From: Leptospira bandrabouensis
Lineage (GTDB): Bacteria > Spirochaetota > Leptospiria > Leptospirales > Leptospiraceae
NCBI RefSeq assembly: GCF_004770905.1
Contig: NZ_RQHT01000014.1
Location: 1 to 64,000, forward strand
Length of the DNA: 64,000 nucleotides
Reading direction: 5' to 3'
Shown here: piece by piece, positions 42,819-50,939 of the stretch
Numbering within the stretch: position 1 is the stretch's first letter
Layout of the letters: every line of letters starts with the position of its first letter
Program-made: the position numbers and the translations under genes
The notes under the pieces: generated by a model
Database searches by the model: none
The model's input: the letters and a program-made list of their open reading frames with translations, nothing else
Told to the model about the DNA's origin: nothing

Positions 42819-43601
42819 ATGCGTAGCTCAATCACAACGATACTTGCGATGCTGTTTGCAGGATCGCTCAGTGCACAAACATACACCGTGTTCATTCACG
42901 GTAAGTCAGACAAAAACCACAACGGCGTGGGAACCACAGACGTAAATTCGTATTGGGGAAGCTCTGCCAATACCGTTTCTGGATCGAAAATTTTCATCGG
43001 TTACGATGGAACCACAGATCCTAGAACTTACGGAACTGCCCGCGCACAAACAAACATTGCAACTGGACTCACAAACTATTGCAAAGGGTCCAACTCTTGC
43101 AAAATCGTTTGTCACTCAGCAGGATGTTATGCGATTGAATTTTGGTTGTCAAACCTAGGTTCAACGGCATCGGCAAAAGGATTTAACCTCACAAAAGTGA
43201 CAGCACTTGCTGCTGCTTCTGGTGGATCGGAACTTGCTTCTGCACTCAACGGCGTAACGTTTGGATTTGCAGGAAATGCGATGGACAAATCTCTCATCGT
43301 ATCAACCGCTCGTGGGGCTTTCAATCACAACAACACTGGTGGAATTCAGATCAACCATGTGCCTGGTTATAAAGGTGCATTTGGAGCTTCTGCCATCCTA
43401 CCTGGAGAAGATGATTATGCTGTGGCATACCACTCTTCTTGCGGATACAACCGTGCTGGTGGACTTGATAAATGCCAATCTTCTATTGTGAGTGGTAGCA
43501 CTACTTACACACAATACACTGGTCATCTAAGAGCACCTTCTCTAACAGCAACCGGATTGTATAAGAACCATAGTGAGATTAAAAACGAGGGAACTCGTTA
43601 A
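42819..43601 (+). CDS. Secreted alpha/beta-hydrolase, tandem paralogue 3
   Basis: 260 residues, the third copy. Signal peptide and first 40 residues match paralogue 2. The CHSAGC elbow and all cysteines are kept. A loop of about ten residues before YTQYTGH (the LTQSEGIWPFNSN region of copy 2) is shortened to IVSGST, and LYLDH is replaced by LYKNH, removing an aspartate. If that aspartate were catalytic the copy would be altered, so the base is more likely in DDYAVAYH. It has its own upstream region and terminator. Confidence 0.8.
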   Translation: MRSSITTILAMLFAGSLSAQTYTVFIHGKSDKNHNGVGTTDVNSYWGSSANTVSGSKIFIGYDGTTDPRTYGTARAQTNIATGLTNYCKGSNSCKIVCHSAGCYAIEFWLSNLGSTASAKGFNLTKVTALAAASGGSELASALNGVTFGFAGNAMDKSLIVSTARGAFNHNNTGGIQINHVPGYKGAFGASAILPGEDDYAVAYHSSCGYNRAGGLDKCQSSIVSGSTTYTQYTGHLRAPSLTATGLYKNHSEIKNEGTR

Positions 43602-43652
43602 TTCATTAGTTTGAGAAAAGACCCTTTGGTTTTTTTCAAAGGGTTTCGACTG

Positions 43653-43685
43653 AAAGGCTGAAAGTAATTTCAGCCTTTTTTTGTT
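43653..43685 (+). terminator. Terminator after the hydrolase array
   Basis: AAAGGCTGAAA, a four-base loop and TTTCAGCCTTT followed by T residues. A second stem just upstream (ACCCTTTGG ... CAAAGGGT) has its T run on the minus strand and could stop the convergent RND transcript. Confidence 0.85.
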
Positions 43686-43710
43686 TTCATTAAGTGATTC
43701 ACTTAATTCC

Positions 43711-46700
43711 TTACGCGTGTTTAATCACTCCTTGTCTTGATTTCCCGATAAACCAGTAATATAAAACAGGAACAGCAAATCGACTGAGGACAGTGGCAGC
43801 AATTTCACCAAACATAAGTGAGATAGCAAGACCTTCAAAGATTGGATCAAATAACATCACAAAGGATCCAACCACCACGGCAGAAGCAGTGAGTAACATA
43901 GGTCGAAAACGAACTACACCTGCATGGACAACAGCTTCTTTAAGTTCCACACCTTTCCTAATTTCACCTTCGATAAAATCTACAAGTATGATCGAGTTTC
44001 TGACAATAATCCCTGCACCAGCGATAAAACCAATCATGGAAGTTGCCGTAAAATAAGCACCCATCGCCCAGTGACCTGGTAAAATTCCAATCAGCGAAAT
44101 TGGAATTGGTGCCATAATCACAAGGGGAACAGAATAACTTTTAAACCACCCAAGCACTAAAACATAAATGAGTAAAATCACCACAGCAAATGCACCACCT
44201 AAATCGCGGAACACTTCATAGGTGATAAACCATTCACCATCCCACTTAATCACAGGTTTTGTTGTATTCCAAGGAACATCTGCAGTTTGTGTTTCATAGT
44301 TGATTTTAGGTGCGAGTTTTAACATTCCATATACAGGGGCTTCTTCTTCACCAGAAAGTTCGCTCATCACATAATTGACTGGTTTTAAGTTTTTACGAAA
44401 AAGAGCCCGATCTTCTTCCAAATATGGTTTGCCTAAAACACGTTCTGAGGATACAACACCCGATTCCATAGACATGATGTTTTGGTTTTGAAAAGGGTTT
44501 TTAGAACCTCGGAAACTTTGGATCACAGAAAGATTCACAGTCACTTCTTCAGGTTCTTCCGCTGTCGCCAAACTGACTAGAGGCGATTCGGAAAAAAGAA
44601 TAGATCCTGTATAAGCCAGGGCTGAAGTTTTAATTCCATAAAGTCCCGATTTTTCAAAATCGATTGGGTAAACCATTTTTGGACGACCATTTCTAAGAGA
44701 TGTATCCAAATCTACTACACTTGGTTCCTTACGAAACACTTCGTAAATTTCTTCAGTTACCTTTTTTCGTTCCTGAGCCGTTGGACCATACACTTCTGCC
44801 ACCATAGTGGCCATCACTGGCGGCCCAGGAGGGATCTCCAATACTTTTGTAATGGCATCATAACGTTCACCAAACTTTTGTATGTCGGATCTTAAAGTTT
44901 CGATGATCTCATGGCTTGATTCTTTACGCTCATTTTTATTTTTTAAAATTACCTGCAAATCATTCATCGAATCAAGGTTACGTAAAAATGAATGTTTTAC
45001 CATTCCCGAAAAAGAAAACGGTGCCGCTTCTCCTGCAAAAATTTGTATTTTTTCCACATTGGGATTTTTTAAAAGAATTTTGGTTAACTCTTCGGAATGC
45101 CTCATACTTTGAGTCAGTGTAGTTTCTGGTTTATAATCTAACAAAACTTGAAATTCTTCTTTGTTATCAAAAGGTAACATTTTTACCTTCACCCACTTGA
45201 AACCTACAAAGGCCATGGAGATCAGTAATAAACCAATGGTAATAGCTCCAAATACAGCAGCGTTCTTTTTGAAACCTAGTAACCAATTCATAAAACGAAT
45301 ATAAATTTGATCCAGTTTGGAAACTTTATGTTCACCGGATCCGTTTTCTGCATGAGAATGGTTTTCCTTTAGTAATCTAACAGAAGCCCAAGGTGTGATG
45401 GCAAAAGCAACGATAAGAGATAGAATCATCGCAAGGCTTGCTCCCACAGGGATTGGTTTCATATAAGGACCCATAAGTCCTCGAACAAAAGCCATTGGTA
45501 AAATAGCTGCGATTACTGTAAAGGTAGCAAGGATGGTAGGATTCCCAACTTCCGATACTGCCACGAGTGTGGCACGAATGATTCCTAACTTTGGATTTTC
45601 TTCTAAATGCCTTTCAATGTTTTCAACAACAACGATGGCATCATCCACAAGAATCCCAATGGAGAAAATCAAAGCAAATAATGTCACCCGGTTCAAAGTA
45701 TAACCAAGAAAATAATAAATCGCCAAAGTAAGGGCAAGAGTCACTGGGATTGCAATGGCTACGACAAGAGCAGACCTCCATCCCATCCAAAGCGCAATGA
45801 GAACTGTAACAGAAATGGTCGCAATGAGTAAATGTTCTATCAGCTCATGTGATTTATCTTCTGCTGTACTTCCGTAATCACGAATCACACTCAAACGAAT
45901 TTCTTTTGGTAAATCTTTTTGGAACAAGTTTGCTCTTTCCAATAAATCTTTGGATAAATTGACTACGTTTGTTCCTTTTCTTTTGGCAAACACAATGGTA
46001 ACTGCATTTCGTTTTCCTTCACCTAAAGATTTATCATACAGGGCAGAAGATTTGGTTCGTTCTTCTGGACCTTCTTCGACAGTTGCCAGGTCTTGGATCC
46101 GAACTACTCGCCCACCCCTTTGCGCGACGGGGAGTCGTTTGACATCAGATATTTTTTTGAGTACTCCACCTACCTCAATATCCATAATGGCATCTGAGGA
46201 CCAATTTTTTCCAGCAGGGATCAAAGCATCGTTTTGTTTCAGACTCATTGCTACTTCAATTGCAGTGACACCAAATCGATTCAAAAGATTAGGATCTACT
46301 TTTACCCTTACGACTTTTTTCAAACCACCTAACATTTGCACTGATGCTAAATCAGGAGTAGAAGAGAGTTCACGTGCTAATGGTGCCACCAATTGTCGTA
46401 AGTCATAATCGTTCATGTTTTCTGCACTGAAACTCAATGCCAAAAACGGAACATCATCAATGGAATACGATTTTACAATAGGGCTTAAAGTGTTTGGAGG
46501 TAGAACATTCTTAACCTCCATCAATTTATGATGGATTTTGACCAAAGAAGGTTCAATAGGTTCTCCCACTTTGAATCGAACAGTGATATAACTTCCATGC
46601 CACTTACTAGTGGAATAAATATATTCTACGCCCTCGAGTCCCCATACGGCACGTTCTACAAACTCTGTAACCTTACGTTCCGTCTCTTCTGGTGAAAATC

Positions 46701-46890
46701 CAGGTGCAGGAATCTGGATATCAATCATAGGAACAGAAATTTGTGGTTCCTCTTCTTTGGGTGTTAAGTATACAGCAAATAACCCCAAGATTAAACTAGC
46801 GACCGCAATAACAGGAGTCAGTCTTGAATGCAGAAATGTTTCTGCAAGTCGTCCAGCAAACCCTTTTCTAATTTCTTCCAATGGATTCAT
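43711..46890 (-). CDS. RND-family efflux permease
   Basis: 1059 residues, with twelve predicted membrane helices and two large periplasmic loops. Typical motifs are present: GFSPEETERKVTEFVERAVWGLEGVEYIYS near the start, GRSD-like helix regions (FSIGILVDDAIVVVENIERHLEE with the paired acids of helix 4), and MIGFIAGAGIIVRNSIILVDFIEGEI in the second half. It is of the AcrB/MdtB-like or hydrophobe/unknown-substrate class, with no methionine-rich copper signature seen. Its start overlaps the TolC-like gene by 23 bases. No periplasmic adaptor gene is present in the operon. Confidence 0.92.
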   Translation of the reverse strand: MNPLEEIRKGFAGRLAETFLHSRLTPVIAVASLILGLFAVYLTPKEEEPQISVPMIDIQIPAPGFSPEETERKVTEFVERAVWGLEGVEYIYSTSKWHGSYITVRFKVGEPIEPSLVKIHHKLMEVKNVLPPNTLSPIVKSYSIDDVPFLALSFSAENMNDYDLRQLVAPLARELSSTPDLASVQMLGGLKKVVRVKVDPNLLNRFGVTAIEVAMSLKQNDALIPAGKNWSSDAIMDIEVGGVLKKISDVKRLPVAQRGGRVVRIQDLATVEEGPEERTKSSALYDKSLGEGKRNAVTIVFAKRKGTNVVNLSKDLLERANLFQKDLPKEIRLSVIRDYGSTAEDKSHELIEHLLIATISVTVLIALWMGWRSALVVAIAIPVTLALTLAIYYFLGYTLNRVTLFALIFSIGILVDDAIVVVENIERHLEENPKLGIIRATLVAVSEVGNPTILATFTVIAAILPMAFVRGLMGPYMKPIPVGASLAMILSLIVAFAITPWASVRLLKENHSHAENGSGEHKVSKLDQIYIRFMNWLLGFKKNAAVFGAITIGLLLISMAFVGFKWVKVKMLPFDNKEEFQVLLDYKPETTLTQSMRHSEELTKILLKNPNVEKIQIFAGEAAPFSFSGMVKHSFLRNLDSMNDLQVILKNKNERKESSHEIIETLRSDIQKFGERYDAITKVLEIPPGPPVMATMVAEVYGPTAQERKKVTEEIYEVFRKEPSVVDLDTSLRNGRPKMVYPIDFEKSGLYGIKTSALAYTGSILFSESPLVSLATAEEPEEVTVNLSVIQSFRGSKNPFQNQNIMSMESGVVSSERVLGKPYLEEDRALFRKNLKPVNYVMSELSGEEEAPVYGMLKLAPKINYETQTADVPWNTTKPVIKWDGEWFITYEVFRDLGGAFAVVILLIYVLVLGWFKSYSVPLVIMAPIPISLIGILPGHWAMGAYFTATSMIGFIAGAGIIVRNSIILVDFIEGEIRKGVELKEAVVHAGVVRFRPMLLTASAVVVGSFVMLFDPIFEGLAISLMFGEIAATVLSRFAVPVLYYWFIGKSRQGVIKHA

Positions 46891-48280
46891 TTGATTCTTC
46901 CTTATTTGAAAATAATGACGTCTCTGTTCTTACTTGTAAAACAGCGATTTCTGTTTCCATAAGCACACGGGATAATTCAAGAGATTTATTTAATGTTTCT
47001 GCAAATTGGATAGCATTGATGGCTCCACTTTGAAAGAGTCTCTGCATATTCACAATTTGTTCGTCTTGGTATTTTACAGTTTCTCTTACCAAATCAAGAC
47101 TTTCTTTGAGAGAAATTTCTTTTTGAAAAAGAGATTTTACATGAGCTTCTTCTTCCTTAGTTTTCTCTTCGATCTTTTTCAAAGCAGCTTCTGCATTAAG
47201 TTTAGATTCTTCGACTGCTCCCATATCTTTTGGATTGTAAAGATTCATTTGTAAATACACACCAGCTTGGTAAGCATTCGAAACGTTACGACTCCCTTGG
47301 TATCCATAAGCTTCCGAATAAGCTCCAACTTTAGGTAAAAACTTTGCCATCTCCATATCGCTTTTGAGTCTTTCCCCTTCCGCATATTTGATCTGTGCAT
47401 TCATTTGATTGGATCTTTCGTAACCGGTAGGGCGTTTGAAGTGTGTATCTAAAAATACATTCAAATCGGATTCAATAATTTCTAATTCAGATGGAGGGAG
47501 GTCTGATAGAACATATAAAGTTTCTTTATAATCATTGATTTGTAGATCAGATTGTTTTTCTAAAACGGCAATTTGGTTTTTGATAGATTTTAATGCAAGA
47601 TAACCTGCATACCCAACGGGATTTCCTTTATTACCAAGTGAATAATTAGATTGGAACCTAGACTCAATTTTCTTAATTTGTTCCAATCTACGTTTGTATT
47701 CATTTAAAGTTTGGATCGCTCGGTAATAAAAACCAGTTTGTGCAAACTCCCGGTCTCGGATAGCAAGCCACTCAAACTTAAGACCTGTAGACCTTTTTTC
47801 ATTCATGGCAGCGAGAGTTTTTCCAGACCCACCTTCATACAATGGTAAATCCATACCAAGTGTTCCGCGAGAATATGTATGACTTCCAGGATAGTTGAGT
47901 GTATCTTTAGCAAATAGATTCATTGTATCCGAGTTTAATGTCGAATAAGCTTGGTTATTCGAATCTAAAAAATTTCCTGGCCGATATCTTGTTGAAGCTG
48001 TAGAAAAATCAGAATCTGTTGCACTTCGTTGGCTCAATTTTCCCATAAAATTAAGTGTAGGATCATTTGTTTGGAAGGTACGTAAATCGGTATATACTCT
48101 AGGTAACCAGTGTTTTTCGGATCTATCTTTGGCAATTTCTCCTGCCTTCCATTCCAAATACTTGGATTTTCTCGCTGAAGAATTTTCCTCAATTCGTTTC
48201 CACAAATCACTAAAACCGACGCTCTCCGCAAAGAGAGCCATCGGTCCGACCAAAAGCAAAAAGCTAATGATTGATTTCAT
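46868..48280 (-). CDS. TolC-family outer membrane efflux protein
   Basis: 470 residues from the ATG at 48280, which opens a signal peptide (MKSIISFLLLVGPMALFA). An upstream in-frame start would add an unlikely extension. The rest is the duplicated helical hairpin of outer membrane factors, with long coiled segments (EESKLNAEAALKKIEEKTKEEEAHVKSLFQKEISLKESLDLV) and VYLQMNLYNPKDMG as the beta-barrel strand. It would form the exit duct for the RND pump, whose gene overlaps it by 23 bases. Confidence 0.9.
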   Translation of the reverse strand: MKSIISFLLLVGPMALFAESVGFSDLWKRIEENSSARKSKYLEWKAGEIAKDRSEKHWLPRVYTDLRTFQTNDPTLNFMGKLSQRSATDSDFSTASTRYRPGNFLDSNNQAYSTLNSDTMNLFAKDTLNYPGSHTYSRGTLGMDLPLYEGGSGKTLAAMNEKRSTGLKFEWLAIRDREFAQTGFYYRAIQTLNEYKRRLEQIKKIESRFQSNYSLGNKGNPVGYAGYLALKSIKNQIAVLEKQSDLQINDYKETLYVLSDLPPSELEIIESDLNVFLDTHFKRPTGYERSNQMNAQIKYAEGERLKSDMEMAKFLPKVGAYSEAYGYQGSRNVSNAYQAGVYLQMNLYNPKDMGAVEESKLNAEAALKKIEEKTKEEEAHVKSLFQKEISLKESLDLVRETVKYQDEQIVNMQRLFQSGAINAIQFAETLNKSLELSRVLMETEIAVLQVRTETSLFSNKEESNESIGRN

Positions 48281-48284
48281 ATTC

Positions 48285-48509
48285 TTAATCCCTAACCTTT
48301 GGTTCAAAACCAAGTTTGTTCAAAAGAATGGCCATCGGACAAAAGCCAGTGGTTGAAAAAACAACCAGGTTCACACCCACAAGTAGATTCAATAAATACC
48401 ACCAAGGTGAAACGAAGAATCCCAGTGATACACCCACGAGACTGAAGAGTCCTGCGATGAAAAATACCACTCGTTCCAAATACCAAGTTTTTGTTGAAGC
48501 TAGAAACAT
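48285..48509 (-). CDS. DUF2892 (YgaP-like) small membrane protein
   Basis: 74 residues from the ATG at 48509, which has GGGGG eight bases upstream. An ATG at 48515 would place it too close. Two membrane helices and a short cytoplasmic turn match DUF2892 proteins (YLERVVFFIAGLFSLVG, LLVGVNLVVFSTTGFCPMAILL). In YgaP this domain follows a rhodanese, linking the family to sulfur chemistry, and Cys in GFCPM is typical. It ends four bases before the TolC-like start. It belongs to the operator-controlled efflux operon. Confidence 0.8.
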   Translation of the reverse strand: MFLASTKTWYLERVVFFIAGLFSLVGVSLGFFVSPWWYLLNLLVGVNLVVFSTTGFCPMAILLNKLGFEPKVRD

Positions 48510-48513
48510 TACC

Positions 48514-48529
48514 ATACCCCCTATAGTAT
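48514..48529 (-). promoter_or_regulatory. Imperfect ATACCC-type operator before the efflux operon
   Basis: ATACCC, CCTA, TAGTAT. Half sites resemble those of the two better dyads, with two mismatches on one side. It abuts the ribosome site of the DUF2892 gene, where a bound repressor would block expression. Confidence 0.45.
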
Positions 48530-48542
48530 ACAGATACTAAAT

Positions 48543-48570
48543 CCACATATACCCCTGTGGGTATATGTGG
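48543..48570. promoter_or_regulatory. Perfect 28-base dyad, probable CsoR/CstR operator
   Basis: CCACATATACCC, CTGT and the exact reverse complement GGGTATATGTGG. The core ATACCC-N4-GGGTAT is the form of CsoR/CstR-family operators. It lies between the regulator gene and the DUF2892-TolC-RND operon, in promoter position for the latter. Confidence 0.75.
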
Positions 48571-48608
48571 CAAGCGATTTATGGATTTTTTACTTAAAAA
48601 GAGGGGGG

Positions 48609-48875
48609 TTAGAGAGAAAAGGCGGCAGAAATTGCTTTTTTTACATCCGTTTCTATGTTTTGTGTGGATTTTTTTTCTTTGAAGCAAGTATCCATATATT
48701 CATGGATATAGGCCTCTCCGAACTTTTTCATGGCTTGGTGGGCTGCTTTCAAAAGTAAGATTGCCTTTTCGCAGTCTTTTTCTTCTGTTATGATTGTATT
48801 CTTGATTGCTTCCAGCTGTCCCTGGATTCGATTGATACGGTGGATCAGTTTAGTTTGGTTTTCCGAAAAGCTCAT
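48609..48875 (-). CDS. CsoR-family repressor, CstR-like cysteine pattern
   Basis: 88 residues from the ATG at 48875. A 16-residue extension to 48923 lacks support. The helical DUF156 fold is clear (RINRIQGQLEAIKNTI). The Cu(I) sensor CsoR uses Cys, His and Cys, the His four residues before the second Cys. Here the cysteines are Cys35 and Cys64 with the standard 29-residue spacing, but the His position is Tyr60. That two-thiol pattern is that of CstR, which senses persulfides or polysulfides by forming a Cys-Cys link. Operators lie at its own start and before the efflux operon. Sulfur sensing is an inference. Confidence 0.85.
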   Translation of the reverse strand: MSFSENQTKLIHRINRIQGQLEAIKNTIITEEKDCEKAILLLKAAHQAMKKFGEAYIHEYMDTCFKEKKSTQNIETDVKKAISAAFSL

Positions 48876-48880
48876 ACTAC

Positions 48881-48896
48881 ATACCCGGCAGGGTAT
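48881..48896. promoter_or_regulatory. CsoR/CstR-type operator at the repressor gene
   Basis: ATACCC, GGCA, GGGTAT: a perfect 6+4+6 dyad ending five bases before the repressor start codon on the minus strand, and overlapping its ribosome site. It is well placed for autoregulation and could also affect the divergent methyltransferase gene at 48917. Confidence 0.7.
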
Positions 48897-48916
48897 AAGA
48901 ATCCAGCAAGTAAAAA

Positions 48917-49672
48917 ATGACACCCTTCCCCTTTTCTAAATCACCAGCGTTTATCCTTCCCCAATCTCCCCCCTTCTACCTTTCTAATTTTGGATACTGG
49001 GAGGGGGAATCTTCCTACAAAAATGCGGGGATCCGGTTTGTATCAGAATTTGCGAAGGGATGCCAGCTAAAAACAGAATCAAAAATTTTGGAAGTTGGTT
49101 CGGGCCTTGGAGGAAGTTTATTATACTGGTCGAAATTTTATCATCCAAAACTCCTATCCGCAATCAATCTCCCTGGAGAACAATCAGAGTTCGCCGAACA
49201 ATTATTTGGTTCTAATAATATAGAAGTGAAACCTTTCTTAAAAGGTAGTTGGGAAGTTTTGGAATCGTTACCTGATTCTACTTACGATTATGTTTTTTCT
49301 TTAGATGCAGCCTATCATTTTAAGAATCTTTCTGAATTTTACAAAGAAAGTTATAGGGTCTTAAAACCAGGAGGAAAGTTTGTTTTCACAAATTTTCAAA
49401 TCGCAGAAAACAAATTTAAAAAATTTGTATGGCTCTATCTGCCTTTTCTTATACCCAAAGAAAATTTAAAATTGAACGAAGAAACAATTTTAGAATTAAA
49501 ATCAATGGGATGGAAACAAATAGAAAACCAAAACTGGACCTTATTTGTAATCAAGGGTTTTACCAATCATTCCACAAATTTACCTATTTCCTTAAGAGCA
49601 TTTGCAAAGGTTTTAGATTGGTTTGTGAATTACCTTGGACTTACTTACTACTATCATGTTTTCGAAAAATAA
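48917..49672 (+). CDS. Class I SAM-dependent methyltransferase
   Basis: 251 residues. Motif I is ILEVGSGLGGSLLYWSKFY, followed by the acidic end of strand 4 (YDYVFSLDAAYHFKN) and the post-motif helix with ESYRVLKPGGKFVFTNF. The last part is a short C-terminal lobe. It probably methylates a small molecule such as a sterol- or fatty-acid-like lipid (UbiE/Coq5-like), although the substrate is not readable. The ATG at 48917 lies 21 bases from the operator of the divergent repressor gene, so it may share control. Confidence 0.85.
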   Translation: MTPFPFSKSPAFILPQSPPFYLSNFGYWEGESSYKNAGIRFVSEFAKGCQLKTESKILEVGSGLGGSLLYWSKFYHPKLLSAINLPGEQSEFAEQLFGSNNIEVKPFLKGSWEVLESLPDSTYDYVFSLDAAYHFKNLSEFYKESYRVLKPGGKFVFTNFQIAENKFKKFVWLYLPFLIPKENLKLNEETILELKSMGWKQIENQNWTLFVIKGFTNHSTNLPISLRAFAKVLDWFVNYLGLTYYYHVFEK

Positions 49673-49685
49673 ATCCAAGCAGGAA

Positions 49686-50939
49686 TTACTTTTGTATCAA
49701 TTCATCTATATTTTGGTTTAACAATCGAGAAGCAACTTGTAACGCAGATTTTGCGCCAGCTTCTAAAAGTGGAATCCCATACAAAGAGTAAGATCCACAC
49801 AACCAAAGATTACATTTTGTTTGAGAATGTAATGTTGCAATCCTTTGAATGGCTTTAGCTGTTCTTTCATCCATCACTGGTCTTTCAAACTTAGCCACTT
49901 TCAATGTATGAACATCATTAGGCAGTTTGTGTGGATTCCAAGTTTGAAATATTTTTTTTCCTTTCAACTCAGGGATGATTCTCCCTAAATCCAAAGTTAC
50001 CTCAGGTTTATCAAAACCTTCTCTGATTTTAAAAATTAAAGATACCTTAGGATTTAAAAAATACGATTCATCGGTATGTAAGACCACATCACTCGATTCA
50101 TAACGAAATTCGTTTAAAATTTCTTTTTCTAAATCAAAACCTTCACCAAGTAAATCTTTAGCTTGGTTCGCCTGAGTGGAAAGAATCACATGATCAAACT
50201 CTTTTTCCTCATTGGCAAATTGAATGATGGTTTTATGATTTCGTTTATAAATTTTTTGAATTCCAGCATTTAGGTTTAGGTTTTTTAAATTCTCAGTAAG
50301 GCGATTCACAACATCCCTTGTTCCTAAACTTGCTGTTTCCTGGGGAGTATAAGAATAACCACGAGAATGGTATCCAATAATGGTTTCTGCAGGATACGCA
50401 CCTACTGTCTCCGTTTTGCAGGTGTTCACTAAAGCAAATGTTGGCAGAAGGAATTCATAAATAAATTCAGCGGAGTATCCATATTTTACTAAAAAATCTA
50501 AAATGGAAATGGACGGATTTTCTTTTTTCCAGTCTTCTTTAGCGTTAGCATAAAACTTCAGTAAATCTGAAAAAATTTGCCTTCCTTTCCCTGTTCGAAA
50601 AGAATCCATAGTTGGTATTCCAAAAGGAATACCAAAGATTTGGTGGGAACGAAATCCAAAAACAGAATCACCATTCGATTCCACAGAAAATGAATAATCC
50701 ACCGGCCTTGTTTTGATTCCTGCCTTATCATACACTTGAAAGAGAGTTGGATAATAGTCGCGTTTGATGGTTCTAAACGGAATATCAAATTCAATATTTT
50801 TCCCATCAATCGTTTGTATGGCTCCAAAAGCAGCCATACCAATCTCTGGATGTTTCTCAAATAAAGTTACATCCTTATACTTTCCGATTGCCCATGCTGC
50901 TGTAAGTCCAGTGATTCCAGAGCCAACGACTGCAATCAC
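49686..50939 (-). CDS. FAD-dependent amine oxidase-like oxidoreductase
   Basis: 417 residues. The GTG start at 50939 overlaps the stop of the CoA transferase gene by four bases and has GGGAAG six bases upstream. A further in-frame extension to 50975 would lie inside that gene. The N-terminal dinucleotide fold (VVGSGITGLTAAWAIGKYKDVTLFEKH) and the C-terminal SYSLYGIPLLEAGAKSALQVA are typical of the flavin amine oxidase / cyclopropane-associated 'NAD(P)-binding protein' family. A SAM methyltransferase lies next to it on the other strand, a pairing often seen in lipid-modification loci. Substrate unknown. Confidence 0.82.
   Translation of the reverse strand: MIAVVGSGITGLTAAWAIGKYKDVTLFEKHPEIGMAAFGAIQTIDGKNIEFDIPFRTIKRDYYPTLFQVYDKAGIKTRPVDYSFSVESNGDSVFGFRSHQIFGIPFGIPTMDSFRTGKGRQIFSDLLKFYANAKEDWKKENPSISILDFLVKYGYSAEFIYEFLLPTFALVNTCKTETVGAYPAETIIGYHSRGYSYTPQETASLGTRDVVNRLTENLKNLNLNAGIQKIYKRNHKTIIQFANEEKEFDHVILSTQANQAKDLLGEGFDLEKEILNEFRYESSDVVLHTDESYFLNPKVSLIFKIREGFDKPEVTLDLGRIIPELKGKKIFQTWNPHKLPNDVHTLKVAKFERPVMDERTAKAIQRIATLHSQTKCNLWLCGSYSLYGIPLLEAGAKSALQVASRLLNQNIDELIQK

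Noticed and set aside
41315..43324. Repeated antisense open frames inside the three hydrolase genes
   Set aside because: The same antisense frame appears in each copy because the genes are near-identical and codon-biased. It has no ribosome site and no independent support.
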